From NCBI GenBank assembly GCA_022495005.1, contig JAGYXB010001403.1:310001-374000 (forward strand): DNA of 64,000 nucleotides. The letters run 5' to 3'. Position 1 is the stretch's first letter; every line of letters begins with the position of its first letter. The notes beneath the pieces were generated by a model. It had not been told where the DNA came from. It searched no databases and saw only the letters and a program-made list of their open reading frames with translations. Shown one piece after another: positions 52,321-63,969 of this stretch. The position numbers and the translations under genes were made by a program. Origin of the DNA: Rhyacophila brunnea. Taxonomy: Eukaryota; Arthropoda; Insecta; Trichoptera; Rhyacophilidae.

Positions 52321-52520
52321 CTCATAGTGCAGTGCGTAAGGCGTTGGTCTTTCATCCAGGAGCTCCGGGTTCGATCCCTGGTGTGGACATAATATATTTA
52401 TGTGGTTTTCTCAAAGCCTGGGTGTTTGTGATTATTTCACCTATATTACTAAATATACTAGGTACTGTTAAACTACACTTCTGTGATTGGGCGTCTAGGC
52501 CTGTTGTACTGTTAAAAAGA
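52321..52520 (+). mobile_element. tRNA-derived SINE of a second family
   Basis: ATAGTGCAGTGCGTAAGGCG (A-box-like) and GGGTTCGATCCC (B-box) lie 40 bases apart, with CCGGG..CCTGG pairing. The body ends with GTTAAAAAG. Pairing of the acceptor arm is poor, against a functional tRNA. Confidence 0.65.
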
Positions 52521-53900
52521 ATATATTTGTAGGTATATATATGGGGATAAACAATCAATCCGTGTCAGCATATTGATCGGCGATATTAAATACATTACCG
52601 CAATTACATTTTTTTAATATACATATCCCGTAGTCTCCAATTGTGGCAAACTAAGTAAATAGCTTACTGCAATTATAATTTCTGCAATAACCATTTTTCT
52701 ACATAGTCAGCCATATTCAATGACGTAAACTCCATATAGAGTAGCTGACTTAATTAAAATATTTATTTCCTTAATATTCTTTTAATTGTGAGTACGTGAA
52801 TAAATAGCAGATTATACATTTGACATGTCACTCAAATATAAGTTCTCGGTTTGTTAGTATCGCAGTCTCTGTATTGCCCTATACATCATCTCATTCTACC
52901 GAGACTCGGACCTCGGAACAGTATTATAAGTATTGTAACATAATTACTGTAACATACCCTTGTAACGACTATTTACGCTGCACATAAAATCCATCCACCG
53001 GAGCAACCACCAAATCTCGACCTCTTCATACACACACCATGACACCCACATATATTATATTATTATATACTGCCTACGAAAGAAAATCTTATTTTTGATT
53101 GGAAAGCATTGAAAATTTTCGTGGAACCCCAGGATTTCTTTGAATCATGGCTAGGAGTCACTGTCGTGCGTACCAATCTCTATATGCTAGATGTATACAA
53201 ATGAATGTTTATTTTTCTTCAGTATCTCACAGCATATACCCTACCTTTTTTGAGAGAGTATAATAATAATTATAATTACTAATAATACAATTTATATGTT
53301 AGTCTTTTCTGTACAATGATAGAGTATATGCTTCATAACTTTGCACTCCGGCTCTAGGATGAAAATGATGTAATATTCTAAAAATATTTTTTTACATATA
53401 TTATCTGTCTATATTTGAGTTGTCTAGAGTCATAACTCACATATTCCAAACATCGAGTTTTGAGATAATCGCTAAAAACACCAGAGCACTGTTTTTTGTA
53501 ATTAGAAGAAAAGTATTGAACTCCCTTGAATGTTAATGAGTGACTGAGTCGATTTACGTTATTTTTTTAAATACATACCTATATAATATTCCTAAGGCTG
53601 CAGACACACAGCACACTATGAGAAATAGAGCTCCCTGATTCGTTAGACATGACAGAACTCACATAATTTAATGAACACTGTGAGTTATGACACCAACTGT
53701 CGATTTTCACATGGCTTATAGTGACTTTTGATAGCTAACTATTTTTCTTTATATAGATGAATGCCTTTAAAATCATTTATATTTATTTTTATTTACACAA
53801 TATATTTAACTCAACAATGACAACATTGAAAAATGTGAATTATGACTTTAGGCGACTAATTTTATTCATTACTACATTTATATTAATGCAAGTAAATATC
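52520..53900. other. Intergenic DNA; weak inverted pair only
   Basis: GAGTCATAACTCACAT near 53429 and CTGTGAGTTATGACAC near 53682 form a 260-base inverted pair that may be an old MITE. No coding support. Confidence 0.3.
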
Positions 53901-53905
53901 ATTTG

Positions 53906-53990
53906 ATCTAATTTTATGCGAGGTAATCAGGCAAAGAGGCGTATCAGTATAGTAAAAAGTGCAAAAAAGTTCAAAGTTATAAAGATATAA
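53906..53990 (+). repeat. Dispersed repeat shared with 32236-32312
   Basis: TTTGATCTAATTTTATGCGA, GAGGCGTATCAGTATAGTAA and AGTTATAAA are in the same order as in the other copy. Confidence 0.55.
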
Positions 53991-53998
53991 TACAAAAA

Positions 53999-54369
53999 TT
54001 CGATGACCCAGTATTAAATAGTAACAACTCAACAAACGTAGTTTTGAGATAATCATGTTTTAATATTTTGAATATTTTACAATACACAAGATTTGACAAG
54101 TTTAAAAAGGATACATGTCAAAATTTATCTATTCTAAATTGAAACCTATGGTGAATCGCCAGTTTTAAATGGAAACAATTCGAAATGAATCTATACAAAA
54201 CTGGTTTTGTTTGAAAGTTTGTAAAATTTCATATGGGTTTTTTGGCTCTCAAGGTATCTACATTATTTTTCTCGAATTGTTTCTGCACAAAACCGACAAG
54301 AGCTTTTGATACCAATATCACGAAATGTCAAATTATTGACTTGTTACCGTTCAATACTGGGTCATCGAA
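53999..54369. mobile_element. Inverted-repeat element (371 bp)
   Basis: TTCGATGACCCAGTATTAAA and AGTAACAA at the left are inverted at the right (TTGTTACCGTTCAATACTGG, GTCATCGAA). No clear target duplication; non-coding. Confidence 0.65.
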
Positions 54370-55076
54370 CATAATATATTATATTATACTTGTCAAATGA
54401 TATAAATATTATGTGTATATCAATTTCGTTTATCTGAAAATAGTAAAAGATTAAGAATTATACACTCACCGTACAGCGTCCGATATTAAAATGATAATTT
54501 ATGCAACGGGAAAAATATATTTTAAATAAAAAGTAAACAAACCACGCTTAAAAATCTAGATATCAAACTTAATGATAAGTGGATCGGGTTTAATATGAAT
54601 AAGTGTAAATCCGCAAGCACTTCCGCTGATAACATTACCTAATACCTAATGTAATAGCAATAGCATACGCAATATGTAATTTATCAAAATAGACACAGGT
54701 TTAGCTACTCAACCGACCGTTTGTGGTCTCAACATGAGTTAGTATAAGTGGCTACATGTTATTTGAAATGGCAAAGATAACAATGCTTGTATATTTTACC
54801 CGGTTTAAGATATTAAGTTTGAAGTTTTTGTTCGCCACGGAGTCTTCCGTCATTAATATTAACGCCGTCGTGTTTATTTTACCTTTTTTTGTTGGTGTTT
54901 GTTCGTTATCAAAGTGAATATTTAAATAAGTACGTTCTTATAGACATGCAAATTTTATTGATTCTTGGAAAAGTATATTATTTACTGTTATTCAGCTTTA
55001 TCGCTTTAAAATAGAAAAAAATGTACAGGGTGTTCGCCGGAAACTTTTACTACTTTGTTCGGTCGCCATTTTGGTA

Positions 55077-55768
55077 AAAGTGAATTTTGACAATTCATAT
55101 TTGGAAATCGTAATATATAGACGAAGCAAATTTATTATGGAAAAATATTCGATAAACCAATGTGTTTTATGCGAAACATTTTATCAAAATCAATCATCAA
55201 TGATTATTGTGACGACTAGAAAATTATGTAAAATTTTGGGTAGAAATAATGTGCCATCAAAACCCACTATTTATCGTTTAATAAATAATTTTGAAGACAG
55301 AGGCTCTGTAGCAGATAATTACAGGCCTGGGCTGTTCTAGAAAGTGTCCAAAACAATCCATCAACCTCAATTCGACACCGTGCTCAAGAAATTGGACTTA
55401 AGACAACAACGTTGTGGGAAATTATGCATAAAGATTTGCACTTGTATCCATTTAATATTAAGTTGACACAAGAGCTTCTTCCACAAGACCATTTGCGATG
55501 CCGTACAGCACATATAGCTAATGTTACAATGGCATTACTGAGTAATAAATAATGGTGATGTCGATTGGCCTCCACGGTTGCCGGATTTAACAGCCCCGGA
55601 CTTCTTTTGTGGGGTTATCTAAAAAGCAAGGTTTATGCCAACTAGAAACACTTCAGCAACTTAAACAAAAGATTCGTGACGAAATTAATGAAATACCGGT
55701 TGAAATGTATGAAAATGTGATTAAAAAATGTTGTAAAAAAGCTCGCATTTGTGAGGTTAAGGCATAAA
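55077..55768 (+). pseudogene. Tc1/mariner-like transposase remnant
   Basis: The N-terminal helix-turn-helix domain reads MEKYSINQCVLCETFYQNQS and VPSKPTIYRLINNFEDRGSV, then in another frame PSTSIRHRAQEIGLKTTTLW and HLYPFNIKLTQEL. The catalytic centre is deleted; DVDWPPRLPDLTAPDFFLWG, which carries the last catalytic Asp, and ETLQQLKQKIRDEINEIP remain. The remnant is cut at KKARICEV by the nested MITE. Confidence 0.85.
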
Positions 55769-56273
55769 ACCCATCAAAGCGGTACTCGGTGCGCTCACTA
55801 CTGAGTAGCCCCCCCACCCGCGCATTACCCTTCACATATGTAATAAGGGGCCCAAGAAGCACAAAATAATTATTATTATCAGCGTCTCTCATAACAAAGC
55901 AATAAAAATATTATATTAATTCTCGGGGCTTGTAATTAATATTCACGATGACATCATTCTACCAGCGAAATATCGGACACGCAATAATTAAACAATGAGT
56001 TCACTGTTATTAAATAATGCCTTCTTGCCCGTCTATCGACGACGCTTCCAGAAGCGTGATTTTGCTTGCCGTGTTCAATGAATGGACTACGTTGTATTTT
56101 CGTTAATTCTGAGAAGCCACACAACGGTGAATCATGGGGCAGGCGGGCACAATGCGTCGTCAAATCCAGTGTGCGCTGGCGTATTTGATTACGTTGTATT
56201 TTCGATGATTTACGCGCCACTTGTGAAATTTTGCGTGAGCGCCTCACTCGCTGCGTTAAGTGAGTTTTACGCC
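55761..56273. mobile_element. PIF/Harbinger-type MITE, copy 1 (513 bp)
   Basis: Ends GGCATAAAACCCATCAAAG and AGTGAGTTTTACGCC with TAA on both sides (55758-55760, 56274-56276). CGGTGCGCTCACTACTGAGT and CCCACCCGCGCATTACCC are shared with copy 2. Non-coding. Confidence 0.85.
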
Positions 56274-56429
56274 TAACAGAGGCGAATATTTAGCTGATAT
56301 TGTCTTCCATACGTAATTTAAAAATATTTAAATGTAAAACATTTATCAGCATTAAACCATTTGTTTTTATTTTCCATAAAGTTATACAAAATTAAAGTAG
56401 TAAACCTTCCCGGCGAACACCCTGTACAT

Positions 56430-56900
56430 TAATATATTTTATTTCTTTTGTGACTTGTAGAAAAACATTTCGTCCATATAAGACATTTTATTAGAATCTA
56501 TAGTGATTCACTATTCAAAGAGTAACGTATAAAAAGTGCACATATATAATCTGATTGTTTGAAATAAATTAGATTTATTGAGCCAAGTTTTCTTAACATT
56601 TTAAATATTGAGAATACGGCATTCTGTCGATCATCGTCTATTACTTTTTTTACAACTATAAGTAGAAGCGTGAAATCGCTCCGTGTTTTAGTTAGTTGAT
56701 GGGGGAAGTATTTCTTACCCAAGCCAAGACTTATTTGCGTTGAGCGTTTTGAATAATATGATGCGACTTTAAAATAATGGAAAAAACTTATATGTGAAGT
56801 TAGAATTTAATTTTAATAAGTGCACAATAAACAATGTAAATTAGGTACATTCCTGAATGTTGTTTAAGTGATTGTGGTGACGTAGCAAAGAAATGTTGCA
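56430..56900. other. AT-rich DNA upstream of the 56.9-kb exon
   Basis: No motif; if the exon at 56949 is preceded by an intron, an acceptor-like GTCTGTCTAG ends at 56921. Confidence 0.35.
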
Positions 56901-56948
56901 TAGCGAACTGAGTCTGTCTAGCGAGCGGCGCCCCGCTGAGGCGTCGCG

Positions 56949-57211
56949 ATGACCTCCGAGACGTCTTCGCCGACGCCGACCCCAACCGATTCGCCCAGCC
57001 TGGCGGCGAGGCCTCTGCTGTCACCGGGCCTGCCCGCGCTGTCCCCGCAACCGCACAAGATGGCGGCGGGGACGGCGGGTTCTATGGCGGCGCCGGCGGG
57101 GATGGCCCGCCAGCCCGCAAAGGCTCGCCGCGAGGTCCGCTTCACCGAGGGAGGCTGCGGGAGATCGCCGTCCATCGACACCAGCCCCTGCTACTCGCCA
57201 GATCCAATGGA
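56949..57211 (+). CDS. First coding exon of an unidentified gene (87 codons)
   Basis: The frame starts with ATG in a GC-rich context (GGCGTCGCGATGAC) and encodes a Pro/Ser/Thr/Ala-rich, probably disordered N-terminus (MTSETSSPTPTPTDSPSLAA, then MAAGTAGSMAAPAG). The last 30 residues, RREVRFTEGGCGRSPSIDTS and PCYSPDPME, look conserved and may hold phosphorylation sites. The exon ends in phase 2 at the strong donor GTGAGT (57212). G+C is far above the surroundings, as for Cyclin E exons. The following exons must lie to the right of the window. I do not recognise the family. The minus-strand frame is a shadow. Confidence 0.65.
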
Positions 57212-57481
57212 GTGAGTAATTTCATTTATTATATTATAATAAAAGAAAAAAAAACACAGTTAAACGTTGAGACCATCTGGTATCGGCTTACGCTTACACG
57301 ACCAATTACCACGCTAACAACCCTGCGGATTTGATTTCTCATACTATTTGTATGCCACGAATTTGACAGGCTGAAGACTTCAAAAAGTCCACAACTAGCT
57401 GGTGTGCCGTTACTACTCCATTTATTACCTTTCCGTATCTCGTCGCTTTTTTTTCCTTGATCAGAAACTCTTTTTTTATTA

Positions 57482-57619
57482 AGCGGGGTACTCAGTAGCG
57501 AGCCGTACATGTGACCGTTGCGATACAATAACGAGTGTGGACCCGAAATAATTAGTTCGCAAGCCTAATAAACAATTATTTCGCATCTAGATTTACGGCT
57601 CGCTAATGAGTACCCGGCT
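57482..57619. mobile_element. PIF/Harbinger-type MITE (138 bp)
   Basis: AGCGGGGTACTCAGTAGCGA and its inverse TCGCTAATGAGTACCCGGCT are flanked by TTA. The inverse arms extend to GCCGTA. It lies 270 bases inside the intron after the 56.9-kb exon. Confidence 0.82.
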
Positions 57620-57877
57620 TTATAGGTATGCACGTACGATCGGCGGCTTTATAAGCACGGGTGTGATGCACTGGATGCTTACATACCAGTCGCTATAGTG
57701 TGCGCTTAGCTTTATAGTATGCCTATTTGACAGACAGGAGAATGCAGCATTGATACCTAAATACTTCAACTAGAGCTTAAACATGTATATTTTTTTCAAT
57801 GGCTCTATAGTCAGACGTGGATGTTAGCCACTTCATGCAGAGGTTTCTTAACAAAAATGGATAATATACACACACAT

Positions 57878-58138
57878 ATATATGTGTCGCTAGATTTCAA
57901 AAACAGCCAAGTCCATAATAGATGAATAGGAGAAAAAACAGCTTTTTGTTTTCTCAAATACACAGTCACAAGGGTGAAACTTTATATTATTTCGAGTATA
58001 GAATATTTAAAATTAATAAATTCCACATTTTGATAATGCAGAAATGTTAGAAAGCAGTAGTTCTAAGGCAATTCACAAAAAAGTCAAAAATACCTAAAGG
58101 TGGACTTGGCTGATTTTGAAATGTATCGACACATATAT
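57878..58138. mobile_element. MITE with 37-bp inverted ends
   Basis: ATATATGTGTCGCTAGATTT and CAAAAACAGCCAAGTCCA at the left recur inverted at the right (TGGACTTGGCTGATTTTGAA, GTATCGACACATATAT). Target duplication unclear because of the ATAT context. Confidence 0.72.
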
Positions 58139-58139
58139 G

Positions 58140-59280
58140 AGTATATTATAGAATTTTCCAGCGCCAAGATTTGAATTTGAGACTTACTATTTCAAATGCG
58201 GACACGATAGTATTCCTCCATCGCGGAGTCGTTTGATTGTTATATAATTTCAATTCAAAAGTGACAAAAGTGACAAAAAAAACAAAAGATTAGTCAATGC
58301 TAAATAAAAAAAGTTTGTTTATGAAGATGGTAACAATTTGAGCAAAACCTACAATTTAATGCTTTTAACTGATAATTTTAATATTAAATAACCACTACTC
58401 ATCTAAAGATTTTAAATGTGCGTTTTTTAGAACACCAATTTTAATTACGAGTATGTACAACGTATTTTATAAATATTCTTAAAATGTAGTTTGAAGTTAT
58501 TTAAAATGTGGCAAAATGATTTTTCAAGTTTTCATATTTATAACGTACTCTTTATTTAATTTAAAAATTACAATTTTTATAAAAAATTAAAATGTTTATA
58601 TATTTTTTTATTTATATCAAACCGAGCTTTAGCGCGGTCACAACACTACAGCTTGAATTGATATAAGTAAAAATAAGTTACATTCATTTGTAATTCTAGA
58701 AACATCAATGTTTTTTTTTGTTTAAATTATGTAAGTAGACATGTTATACTATGAATTTTTCAAAAACCATTTTACCACTTTCTAAATTACTTCATTTTAA
58801 TGATAAAACATCCATCAAATTAGATGTACTAATAAATATTGTTTTACATAAAACGTATATTTTTATACAGTTTTTTTTGTGAATTGTAACAGTTTATCTT
58901 TAAATAATTTAATCATTGAAAAAAAATTATCAATACAATGTATTACATTAAAGATTTTAAATTCACTAGCAGATGCAATACGATCACTCTTATATGATCG
59001 ACAAACTATCACAACTAAAAATAGTTCAACAGGTGTTAATGCAAGTATATTTCACAAACTGTGAAACAACGTACCTAGCAGGAGTTTAATTTTTTTATGG
59101 CATGATGAATCTTTCAGAGGACTCTGTTTTTACATTGTCATCATAATGGTTATTAAATTTAAAACGAAATGTTGTCGCGTTATAATATAACATTTTCTCG
59201 GGTAAATAAATTAGATATAATTTTAACGCTTATCGATATAAAACATAATACGTTACAAAAAGGTAAAATTCTTTACATTT
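58140..59280. other. AT-rich DNA, nothing recognised
   Basis: Long A/T runs; the frame at 58879-59064 has no motif. Confidence 0.4.
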
Positions 59281-59520
59281 GACATATTGTAACGACCGGT
59301 AGTAATGAGTTCGAAGCGTTGCCGGATTAGAATCGGACAAATACAAAAAAATGTGATTGGCGCGAAATTGAGTTACGTATAATGTCGTTTACGCGCTGTC
59401 AAATGTCAAAAAGCTCCACCTAACTTCCGGCGTCGGCGTCGCGGCGCTCTTAAGTCGCAAGTCACAAGTGGAGATTGTAGGTTGGCAGAGGGTGTTTATA
59501 ATCCGAAAATGATTTGATCG
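59280..59520. promoter_or_regulatory. GC-raised block with an E2F-type site, possible promoter
   Basis: GCGCGAAA at 59360-59367 is an exact E2F-type match, followed by GGCGTCGGCGTCGCGGCGCT near 59430. It may be an internal promoter or a first exon of another transcript; no coding exon follows that I recognise. Confidence 0.28.
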
Positions 59521-60660
59521 AGCACATGCTCGGCGTCGTCGACTTGAAAAGTGGAAAGGCCGGTCACATTATATACTCTACAATCTACCCACTGAAGCTT
59601 CTCAATCAATTTTATACGGAAAGCTTTTTTAGGTGTCAAGATATTGAAAAAAATCTTTTCTTACTTTTTGACTTCATATATTTTCTGTGTAACATTATTT
59701 TCAACTAACTTATATATTTTTTAAACGGGGTTGTTTTATTATTACGACTTTTCATGGAGTTAGTTCGTTTAAAATTATTATTATTATCAAATATTACTTT
59801 TGCTTGTCACAATTTATACCAACGCAATATATCGTCATTGAGATGTTAAAACCTTCGATTTGACAATATATTTTATCCATGTTTTACACAATATTTTCTG
59901 TCCGGTTAAATTCAATAAAACCATCAATGTCCCATATACAACCAAAATTAAAATATAATAATTTATGGAAACCTTCGATGTAACATTTGTATTATTACAG
60001 TATAACAGTATTACCTCCAACGTCAGTAGTCATCATATCAGAGTTATTACAAATACTGCTCTCCACTATAAATAACTATTTAGGTTAATTAAAATTTTTC
60101 AAAGACTTACAACAAAACATTGAAGGTTTACATTAATTTTTGTGCTTATATAGTAGTTTTTGTCTCTCCTGTAAAATTTAAATGTGCTGCTGTCACATCG
60201 CAAGTTTTAACAACTCAATAATTATGATATTATATTTTAAAATAAAAGAAAAATATATTTTGAATGGAAATACAGTATAACCCGCAACTTAACTAAATAA
60301 ATAGGCATATGTATAGTGTATTGTCTATCTACATTTTACGCAGTGATGCTACGACGGAGTTTATGTTTGAACATGCATACAATAAATGTTAAGTATACCT
60401 ATGTAATTAATAATTGTGGGGTATTACGAAACTTTTGGTATGGTAATATTATAGCAATTGGCAGTACAGTACTAGACAAAAATGAATGAGGAAACTATAT
60501 TAAATAGTTAAAGAACCAAAATGAAGTTTGCCATGGAATAGTCAATGTCTATACAGGAGTATGTATTAATACAGCTCGAATAAACGAACAATGTCTATTT
60601 ATTTAGAAAATTATAACGTTTATTAAAGTTATCTGTCTCCTAATATTTATTGTTGAAAAT
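59520..60660. other. AT-rich DNA, nothing recognised
   Basis: Short frames without motifs. Confidence 0.4.
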
Positions 60661-60672
60661 AGTGGTTATGAC

Positions 60673-61143
60673 CAGAGGATTGAAGCGGCCCATTTTTAGA
60701 GTTGCTCCGCTTCAGCTCCGCTTCAGCTCCGCTCCAGGGTCTGCTCCGCTCCGGGCAAAAAGTTTTAATATGTATTAAATGTATACAAATGTTAAAAAAA
60801 GTAGTTTTGAAATAGGGTTTATTATTCTTTCTCTTCATTATTAATTCTATTAAACAAAATTTTCCGAAAGCAAATCGTCTTTCATTATCTGCCTCTTCTG
60901 TTAAAAAAGAGGGGTTATTTGTCACTTGGCAGTGTTGCCATTATTTCAAGTAATCTAAGTGTTGCAGAGTGTTAAATATAATATTTTCATTGGATTTTAG
61001 GACGAAAATTTAATAATAAAAAAAACATCCGGTGCAGTGTAGCACTAAAAATTTTCGGTGCTCCGGCTCCGCTCCTGCTCCGGGTAAAACCTCATTGCAC
61101 AACTGCTATGTGCTCCTGCTCTGAGCTCCACTACAACGCTCTG
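60673..61143. mobile_element. hAT-type MITE of the GGAGCGGAG family, copy C
   Basis: Ends CAGAGGATTGAAGCGG and CACTACAACGCTCTG, flanked by GTTATGAC and GTTACGAC (8-bp duplication, one change). It lacks the nested element of copy A, giving the empty-site reference. Confidence 0.88.
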
Positions 61144-61149
61144 GTTACG

Positions 61150-62125
61150 ACAATGAAAAGAAACCTGGTATATGGAGTAATACTTACTAATTATTACAAG
61201 TTTAATTTTTTAATTATAGTACAATTTTTTGGGTTTAAAATGTAGATATGGAAAATCGAAATAAATCATACTTGATGACAACAAATATTAATATGAAATA
61301 ATTATATGTATATATATTTTTTGACAATAACTATGCTTTGACGAGTAAGTATATTTGAATGTGTAGTAAAAACAAACCAATATAGGTATTTATTTACACT
61401 AACCAATAATAATATAAGATCCTGTTTATTCTGTGCTTACTTATGTAAGCAATCGGCTAGGGTCAGAGTCAATAGAATTAAATATGAATAAAATACCTAC
61501 GTACAATAAAGAAAGGTGACCTAATGGACCCAATGGGCTATGGGCCCATTTCAAGTAACAGCGATTAGAAAAGAAAGTTCATGCATAATTAATTGACCAA
61601 GTAGGTATGTACTTGTTATTATGGGAACGTAGCCTTCAGAAGCGAGAAAATACGAATATGGTACATACTAAGATACGACGGTTTATGTTTTCTACCCAAA
61701 AATATTATATATTATTATCTATAACACTATTATTGTTTATGGAGTATCCTGATATTGGTGTTTCTAGAAAGAATATTAAAAAATCATGTATGTAGGTTAA
61801 AATTAAGATCATTTGTTTTTATTTGAAAGGAACTTGCATTATCAGAATACACGGACATATTGTGTTTTGAGGTTTTTTAACATTGCTTGGCCCAGTATAA
61901 CACAATAGCTATAATTGTATTTCTTTAATTTTGATTTGTTTGTTTTATCATTATACCATATAGGTATATTAATTACATTATTACATAATGGTCACACACT
62001 TGTAGTTGTATGGATACTATCCGTAGCTTTATCCAACTGTCTTTCTCCTAAGTATGCTTACATACTGCAGTCTGAAATTTAGAAGACCTCTTTATTTAGC
62101 TACGTATTTAGCTACGTATTTTTTC
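61150..62125. other. AT-rich DNA, nothing recognised
   Basis: No supported feature. TTTAGCTACGTA is duplicated in tandem near 62095. Confidence 0.35.
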
Positions 62126-62127
62126 GA

Positions 62128-62325
62128 CTACTTATACGAGGTATAAACGAGAACTCTGCCATTCTGGGCAGTGTTGACATGTGTGTCCCTGATAACTGTC
62201 TCAGAAATAGAGAGCATCAGTTGTTTATTCTTCCAAGGTGCAGAACCAACCTGCCACTGGTAATGCCAATTGGGAGGGCGATAACTATGTTCAACTAAAT
62301 TGCTTCGGGTGTTGATATATTCCAC
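62128..62325 (-). other. Unrecognised 65-codon frame, moderate G+C
   Basis: MEYINTRSNLVEHSYRPPNW and HYQWQVGSAPWKNKQ are rich in Trp, Tyr and Pro, unlike random AT-rich frames, and could be a coding or transposon remnant. No splice or homology support by eye. Confidence 0.22.
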
Positions 62326-62329
62326 CTGC

Positions 62330-63520
62330 GTGAGGTGAGTTTAGGTGGAAGCTATTTTATAAATTCTTAAAATAGGGTCTCCTAAGCGAACTTGGTGTAC
62401 TTCTTTGAACTTCTATATATATATCATTGTATTTTCACTGCTGTTGTATGTTTATATTATGTTCTCTTTATATATTTTCATTTTTATCGCTTTTATTACT
62501 TTTCCCCTTCTTTATAATAATGTTTCATGTCATGCTGTGAACGTCTTAAACTTATTATTTGTAATTTGCACAGTAACGAATAATAACAAAACGTACGCAA
62601 AAAACGTACCAAAAAATGTTTAAAAGATATTCACATAAACCGACTAATTAAAACAGTAAAAGCAAATGCCGACATGTCTGAATTTATTTTGCTGATATTT
62701 ATTGTCAATAAAAGAGGACAGACTATTCTAATTTGAAAATATAATACCTACGTTAAATACGAATGCTTCCTTATTTATCATCTCCGTATTGAATTATAGA
62801 CTTAACTGTATTTGAAAATACACTGCTCAAATAGTATTATGAATCAGTTAAATAACAATACATCAATCTTAACAATATTAATTTAGAACAGTTTGCCATA
62901 TTATTTCGTATAATTAATTATTAAGCATCTTATTCATTATAAGTTCTGCGCATCCATACTATAATAATATATAATGGATAATTCGCAATGCACTGACTGT
63001 GCATTGTAATGTAAGAAAAAGTAACCCATCAACTGTTCAGGATTATATTTACTTCGGCCAACCAGTCGCGTAAAAGAAAGTCTGCCAAATTGCGGATTAC
63101 GAAAACATAGGCGCTTCGCCGCGCTTTATCAACTGTCTAAAAAAATTCAATGCAGTAATTTTATTTTCAACCACTCTGACTGAAATTAAGAGAGTGACAT
63201 AAGTTTATAAATAAATTATGCCATATAGAAGTATAAACAACACACACGCTGTCCCTGTGAAAACTAAACAATTAGAATATAATATAGATACAGTTGTTCC
63301 AGATGTGACTCGTTAAATTTCATCAAGTTCATCGCGATGACACTTTAATTAAATCCACACTGCAATTTCATAAGTTATACATACATATATCATGAGAGTG
63401 AAGAATATGACTTAATATATTTTTGCATACCCATCTATCTAACAGTTGCGAAGGTTGGAGATCCGAGATGAATAATGCAAACTAAACTTTGTCAGTCATA
63501 CTTATTTGTTTTCATTGAAC
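62330..63520. other. AT-rich DNA, nothing recognised
   Basis: A GCAATGCAC/GTGCATTG hairpin at 62986-63006 is the only small structure seen. Confidence 0.35.
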
Positions 63521-63523
63521 TAA

Positions 63524-63929
63524 GGCATAAAGCCCACCAAAAAAGCGTTCGGTGCGCTCACTACTGAGTAGGCCCCCTCCCACCCGCGCATTACCCTTCA
63601 CCTATGTAATAAGGGGCTCAAGGAGCACAAAATAATTATTATTATCAGCGTCTCTCATAACAAAGCAATAAAAATATTATTAAATTTCTCGAGGGTTGTA
63701 ATTAATATCGGACACGCAATAACTAAACAAAGAGTCCACTGTTGGACTACGTTGTATTTTCGTTAATTCGTATCGCTGAGAAGCAAAAAACGGTGACTCA
63801 TGGTGCAGGCGGGCACAATGCGTCGTCGAATCCAGTGTGCGCTGGCATATTTGATTACGTTGTATTTTCGATGATTCACATAGAAAATGCGCGAGCGCCC
63901 CGCAAGCTTGCTTTAGTGGACTTTATGCC
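63524..63929. mobile_element. PIF/Harbinger-type MITE, copy 2 (406 bp)
   Basis: Ends GGCATAAAGCCCACC and AGTGGACTTTATGCC with TAA on both sides. Closely similar to copy 1 at 55761-56273 through the body (TACGTTGTATTTTCG, GGGCACAATGCGTCGTC), with about 100 bases fewer. Confidence 0.88.
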
Positions 63930-63969
63930 TAAGAATAAGAATACAAATTGCAGATAGTATTGGCAAAAT

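Larger units (their letters stand above)
55026..56424 (+). mobile_element. Deleted Tc1/mariner-like transposon with nested MITE
   Basis: Ends CAGGGTGTTCGCCGG and CCGGCGAACACCCTG with TA on both sides; similarity continues inward as TTTACTACTTT. The transposase is reduced by an internal deletion, and a 513-bp MITE is inserted in its last codons. Confidence 0.88.

Noticed and set aside
52321..52400. tRNA gene candidate
   Set aside because: Same reasoning; acceptor stem does not pair and the sequence continues into a SINE body.
56918..57181. Minus-strand 87-codon frame opposite the 56.9-kb exon
   Set aside because: GC-rich shadow; the plus strand has the better start context and an exact GTGAGT donor.
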